From the NCBI GenBank assembly GCA_964017185.1, contig OZ024876.1, positions 12,897,726-12,961,725 of the forward strand: a DNA stretch of 64,000 nucleotides, given 5' to 3'. The position numbers and the translations under genes are program-made. Under the pieces are notes generated by a model. That model saw nothing but the letters and a program-made list of their open reading frames with translations. It made no database searches and was not told where the DNA came from. The stretch's first letter is position 1, and each line of letters opens with the position of its first letter. Below are positions 38,101 through 44,100 of the stretch, one piece after another. This DNA comes from Rugalucina vietnamica (lineage: Eukaryota; Mollusca; Bivalvia; Lucinida; Lucinidae).

Positions 38101-41100
38101 ACAAAGACGCAGATCAGCTTCGCGGTAACCGCGAAGCTGATCAGCGCCTTTGTTTTCGCTACTCGGATAGTACAATTCCTCTTCTACTTAAATCCGAAAT
38201 TTCAAGTTTCTAGCTCTTTTCTGTGCTTGTACAGGCCGGTTTGTGTCAGACCTGGTCAGAAACCACATTGTTGGTTTTCCCACGAGGCGACTCTTATAAC
38301 AATAACCATACCTCTGTGCAGCAAACACAAAGGTGCTGCTCAGCTACACAGTTGTTTTAGCATAGAAAAATGCTGAACATTCCAAGGTAATACTTCTGTT
38401 GTGGTTGTGTTGAATTTTTGTGCAGTTTGCACCTTATGCACATTTTCATATATTTAGTTAAGTTTGTGAAACTGAGTGGCCGCATATTGGGAAATAACTG
38501 CTTACTCACCTTAGGATATGTACTCTTAGTGTAAGTACCTGATTGTCAATTTAGTTTTTTCCTACCTCTGTTTTTAGAGTGGAAATTTCTTTCTGATTGC
38601 GCAATTTTCTGATCATTGCCTACTTTTACCTTTCTCTCTTTATGACATAGTTCATGTGTTTACCGTGACATCAATGTTGATAATATCACCATCTTCTAGC
38701 AGCCTGTTGTCTGGTATACCGTGACAGGCCACATTGTTGACAGATGTACACACTGACTTGGGGAAACCTTTATACAGCAGGGGGGAGGGGTAGGCACTCA
38801 GTCGGACACATTCCTCGTGAACTATCACATCAATTTCTTCTGTAGTCAGCCCTACCTAACAAATGAGCCGCCTCGTGGGAAAACCAACAATGTGGTTTCC
38901 GAACAGGTCCGACACAAACCGACCTGTACAAGCACAGAAAAGAGCTAGAAGCTTGAAATTTTGGATTTAAGTAGAAGAGGAATTGTACTATCCGAGTAGC
39001 GACTTTGTTTTCGCCTATGCAGATTGTTGGCTTTCCCATGAGGCGGCTCAAATACAAAAACTTGCCCATGCAATATACAGATATTTTTAAGCTGTGAAAA
39101 AAGAACATTTTAAGTAGCAAAAAATGGATATGCTCTTATTTTTTTTCTCAAAACATAGATTGTGGGTACACTTTAGAACAGCCTCACCAGTCCAGTTGAA
39201 ATCGCATTACGAAAACTTGCCTATGCAATAAACAGATATTTTTTTAGCTTTTTAAAAATTGAAAATTTTCAGCTGAAATTTTTTGATATTTTTTCTTATT
39301 TTTGCTCAAAACATAGATTGTGGGTACATGTTAGAACCACCTCGCCGAGGCGGTTCTAACGAGTACCCACAATCTATGTTTTGGAGCAAAAATAAGAAAA
39401 ATATGTATACCACCGCATACCCCAGTTTTGCTATATAAAAGTCATGTTTTCCTGATGGGTCCAGCGGTTCTGGAACTTACAGTATTTTCTAGGGAAATGC
39501 AATGTTCAAAGTTTATCCATCATTTTTTTTTTTTTGTATTAATCGGGCTGCCTCATGAGAAAACTAACAATGTGGTTTCCTAACAGGTGCGACACAAACT
39601 GAGCTGTACAAACACAGAAGATGGCTAGAGACTGGAATTTTTGGATTTAGAAAGTAGAGGAAAAGTTACTTGAGCCGATCTGCACTTTTGTTTTCGCATA
39701 TGCAAAATGTTGGTCTTCTCGTAAAGTGGCTCAATTATCAAAATATTAGTTTATTTTAGATTATTTCTATATTGTCATGAATATTATATACCTTCAAGCT
39801 ATGGAATTTTAGCAACGGGTCTATATTAATTGAACTTGATATTAGTTAAAATACCTTCAAGCTCTCTCCTGCCTTGTTAAGGACCTTTATAGCCACTTTG
39901 CAAGCTTCTCTTAAGCCTTGGATTTGCTCTCTGTTCTTAATCTCTGGTTCATTTAGACCTGAAATGGAATATTGAACTTTGTTTAGTGGTTTATGTTTAA
40001 CGACCCAAACAACAGTTTTTCAGTCATGTCTAGACAGAATAACAGTACCATTGGTATCAAGCACTACTGCAGGTATTTGAGCCTCGACGCGAGAAAACTG
40101 GGCTTCGGGGTTTCCGACCAGGTCCAACACTAACCGGTCTGTACAGTCTCAGAAGCAGGCTAGAAGCTTGAAATTTTGGATTTAGGAAGAAAAGAAATTG
40201 TACTATCCGTGTAGCGAAAACAAAGGCGCTGATCAGCTTCGCAGTTACTGCGAAGCTGATCTGCGCCTTTGTTTTCGCCTAGGCGAAACTCCCGTTTTCT
40301 CACGATGCGGCTCATTTAACTCATATGAGCCGCATCATGAGAATATGCAATATGCAATAACAAAGGCGCAGTAACTGCACAGCTGATCGGAGCCTTTGTT
40401 TTTGCTACTCGAATAGTACAATTCCTCTTCTACTTATAGCCAAAATTTCAAGCCAGTAGCCTGCTTCTGTGTCTGTACAGGGCGATTTATCGCACCTGGT
40501 CGGAAAGCCCGAAGACCAGTTTTCTTGTGTCGCGGCTCATATAAGCCTGGAGTTCTCTTTATTGAACATAGGCAAACAGTATAACCCCAGCCGCGTCCCA
40601 TGTCATCAACAAACGAAAAAAAAAAAATAATAATAATAATAAAATAAAATTACCCCTGATGTCCCCTGGAAATTATGTTTTTGAAACTGGGAGCATGACT
40701 GGCATTTTAGGTCAACTGAAATGGGATTCTCTTAAGAAAAGGAGGAAGGATACTAGACTTGCATTGCTATACAAAGGTCTAAAGGGTAAAGCCAGAATAC
40801 CCACAGATGACCTTATCCTGAAGAATAGGCGTTGTAGAAACTAGAAAAAGTGCCTTGAGAGGCATGTATACCCCCGGCTGGTAGCTACCCACCCCCACAC
40901 CTAAGCCCACTGCCCCTGACCCAGACATGCTTACTGACACTGACACATTGAACCTCAATTCCTGAATTAAAGAGAGCACCCTCAAGTACATCTTAAAATT
41001 TGTATTTGCAAAAAGCACTAAAACCATTGGGAGGGTGGTACCGGGGGTAGTAGAAGGACAGACCAATTATAGAGCAGTATACAGAGCTGACTTGTATACT

Positions 41101-44100
41101 CAATCTAGGACTTGATCGCGGACATTGAGGGTCAGGTCCTCGGTCCTAGATGGAAAATAGAATGTCATTCTTCAATAATATTAAAAAAAAAAAAAAAAAA
41201 GAAAAAAAAAAATAAGATGTCCTAGATTTTGACCTCTAGCCCCACCCCGAGCATGTACCCTAGAGTCTAATGTCATTAGAAACAAGGTAAACCTTATAGA
41301 GTACCTATGGGGCAAGTATGAATGATTTCTTAACATGATAGTAATAAAAAGTACAGAAAATACAATTATTAAAGAAGTTCTAGATTTTGACCTCTAGCCC
41401 CACCCCCAGCACATAGACCCTAGAGTCTGAATCTTACAGGGTACCTATGGTCTAAGTATGAATACGTTCTGGCAAGACTTAGTGGATGTCAAGAGAACAG
41501 ACTTACAGAATGTTTATCATGGTATATATCATATTATAAATGTGTCCTAGATTTTGACCTCTAGCCCCACCCCTGGGGATGGTAACCAGGATTTGGTGAC
41601 ATTGAATGAAAGAAACCCTAAAGGGTATCTATGAACTATATAAGAATACATTCCTATGATTGTTTGTTAAGATATGAACTTAACAGAAGAAACATTAACA
41701 TTGTAAACAGCACATTTTAAAGGTGACCGAGATTTTGACCTCCAGCCCCACCCGCGGGCATGGACCCTGGGGTCCGAACTCATGGAAACAAAGCAAACCC
41801 TATAGGGTACCTATGGTCCAAATATGAATAGTTTCTGACCATTGGTTCATGAGATATACACCTCTAGAGAAACTTTAACCAAAACTTTGACATAAATTCT
41901 ACAAACATTCCGGAATTAAGAACGAAGAAACGAACTAACGAACAAACAGACGAACGGAAAAGCGAAAACTATATACCCATTGGCATAAATGCCGGGGGAA
42001 TAATAAACACTCTTTGGCTTTTCAGATACCTTCAGCTAGCAAAGAAGTGTACAAAAGTAGTTGGTGAAGTATTGTCAATTTGGAGTATCACCAGTAAACC
42101 ATTCAGATGTCCCTAAAACTGATAGTTGACTCACCCAAATGATAATAATAGGCAAATCCATTTTCAAAACAAGTAGCCCAGGGGCAACGATCGCTCACCT
42201 GAGAGTCAACAAGTACAGTCACTGGACAAAGTAATTGGGGTTTTTACCATATATGGGTATGGTGGCAATCTTGGTCATGTGACCTTGAAACCCTACTTAC
42301 ATCAGCAGAAGAGCTCTTGTCTGGATTGTGTATCCTCTTTTCTGCCATTTTAGTTCACATGAAAAAATCATCTAACAAGGTCAGGGTCCTATAATGACCC
42401 CCGGGGTGGGGCTATATTTGACCCCAGGGGCAAGATTGGCAGGATTTATGTAGAGCTCCACATGACAATGTTGTATATCAAATATACAAGCTTTGTGTCA
42501 TGCTGTTGCAGAGAAGATTTTTTTATATATTTCCATTATAAGTCTACGGTAGATAATGACATGCCTGGGGCTTGGCCTGTATGGACCCCAGGGGCACCCT
42601 TGGCAGCATTTATAAAGGAGAGTATTATACATTGGTCCACACAACATATGAAAGCTCTGGGCCATATGGTTTCAGAGAAGATTTTTTTATGTTTTTCCCA
42701 TGACGCCCCCGTGGCGGGGCCCGTATGGACCCCACGGGCACAGTTTGCAGGATTTATAAAGAGGAATACCATACATTGCTAAAAACAAAATATGAAAAAT
42801 CTGGGCCTTGTGGTTTCTGAGACAAAGATTTTTTAAAGTTTTCCCCATGACGCCCCCGGGGCGGGGCCAGTATGGACCCCAGGGGCACGGTTGGCAGGAT
42901 TTATAAAGAGGAACACTATACATTGCTACAAACAAAATATGAAAGCTCTGGGCCTTGTGGTTTCGAAGAAGAAGATTTTTTATGTTTTTCCCATGACGCC
43001 CCCGGGGCGGGGCCCGTATAGACCCCAGGGGCACGGTTGGCAGGATTTATAAAGAGGACCACTATACATTGCTACTGACAAAATATGAAAGCTCTGGGCC
43101 TTGTGGTTTCGGAGAAGATTTTTTTATGTTTTTCCCATTGTAAGTCTATGGGAGCTAATGACCCCCGGGGCGGGGCCATTTTTGACCCAAGGGGCATGAT
43201 TGGCAGGATTTATAAAGAGGACCACTACACATTGCTACATACAAAATATGAAAGCTTTGGGCCTTGTGGTTTTGGAGAAGAAGATTTTTTTATGTTTTTC
43301 CCTTGACACCCCTGGGGCGGGGCCGGTATGGACCCCAGGGGCACGGTAGGCAGGATTTATAAAGAGGACCATTATATATTGCTACACACAAAATATGAAA
43401 GCTCTGGCCTTTTGGTTTCGGAGAAGAAGATTTTTTAAAGTTTTTCCCATGACGCCCCGGGGCGGGGCCAGTATGGACCCCAGGGGCATGGTTGGCAGGA
43501 TTTATAAAGAGGACCACTATACATTGCTACAAACAAAATATGAAAGCTCTGGGCCTTGTGGTTTCGGAGAAGAAGATTTTTTTTAATCTCAAACAACTGA
43601 GAAAAATCCGTGTTATTACCCCACCACTTAAGTCAAGATCGGTGATTCATACTTAAAAGAAGATAATTCTAGATGTCGACGGCTTGTACAACCTCGCACA
43701 AAAATGCGATATAGAACTACAGACGTGGACGGCACCATAGCCGACCACATGATCAGCTCCGAGCCGCTGACGTCACAATAAGCGCCGTTCGCGTGACTAG
43801 CTAGTATTGTTCATGTAAACGGTGCCAGCAGTAACAGCACCGCTAAGGAGACAAAATATTTTACTAGCGTAGCAATGGCGCTGCTAAAATGGCGCCGTCT
43901 CTATAGCAACAGCACCGCTCACGTGAACGGCGCTCAAGGGTATAAAAGTAGCATCGCAACGTTATATATTCAATTAGGAAATTACCTCTGAAGAGTCAGA
44001 ATAATCTGACGAAACTAGTCAGGAATTGTTGCTCCTAGCTCTGACGGAATTAAGGACCGTTCCACCACGGAAGCATTTTCATGACATACTGATATTGTTT

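Noticed and set aside
42462-43586. Several 60-115 residue frames on both strands
   Set aside because: They are by-products of the family D tandem units and shift frame from unit to unit.
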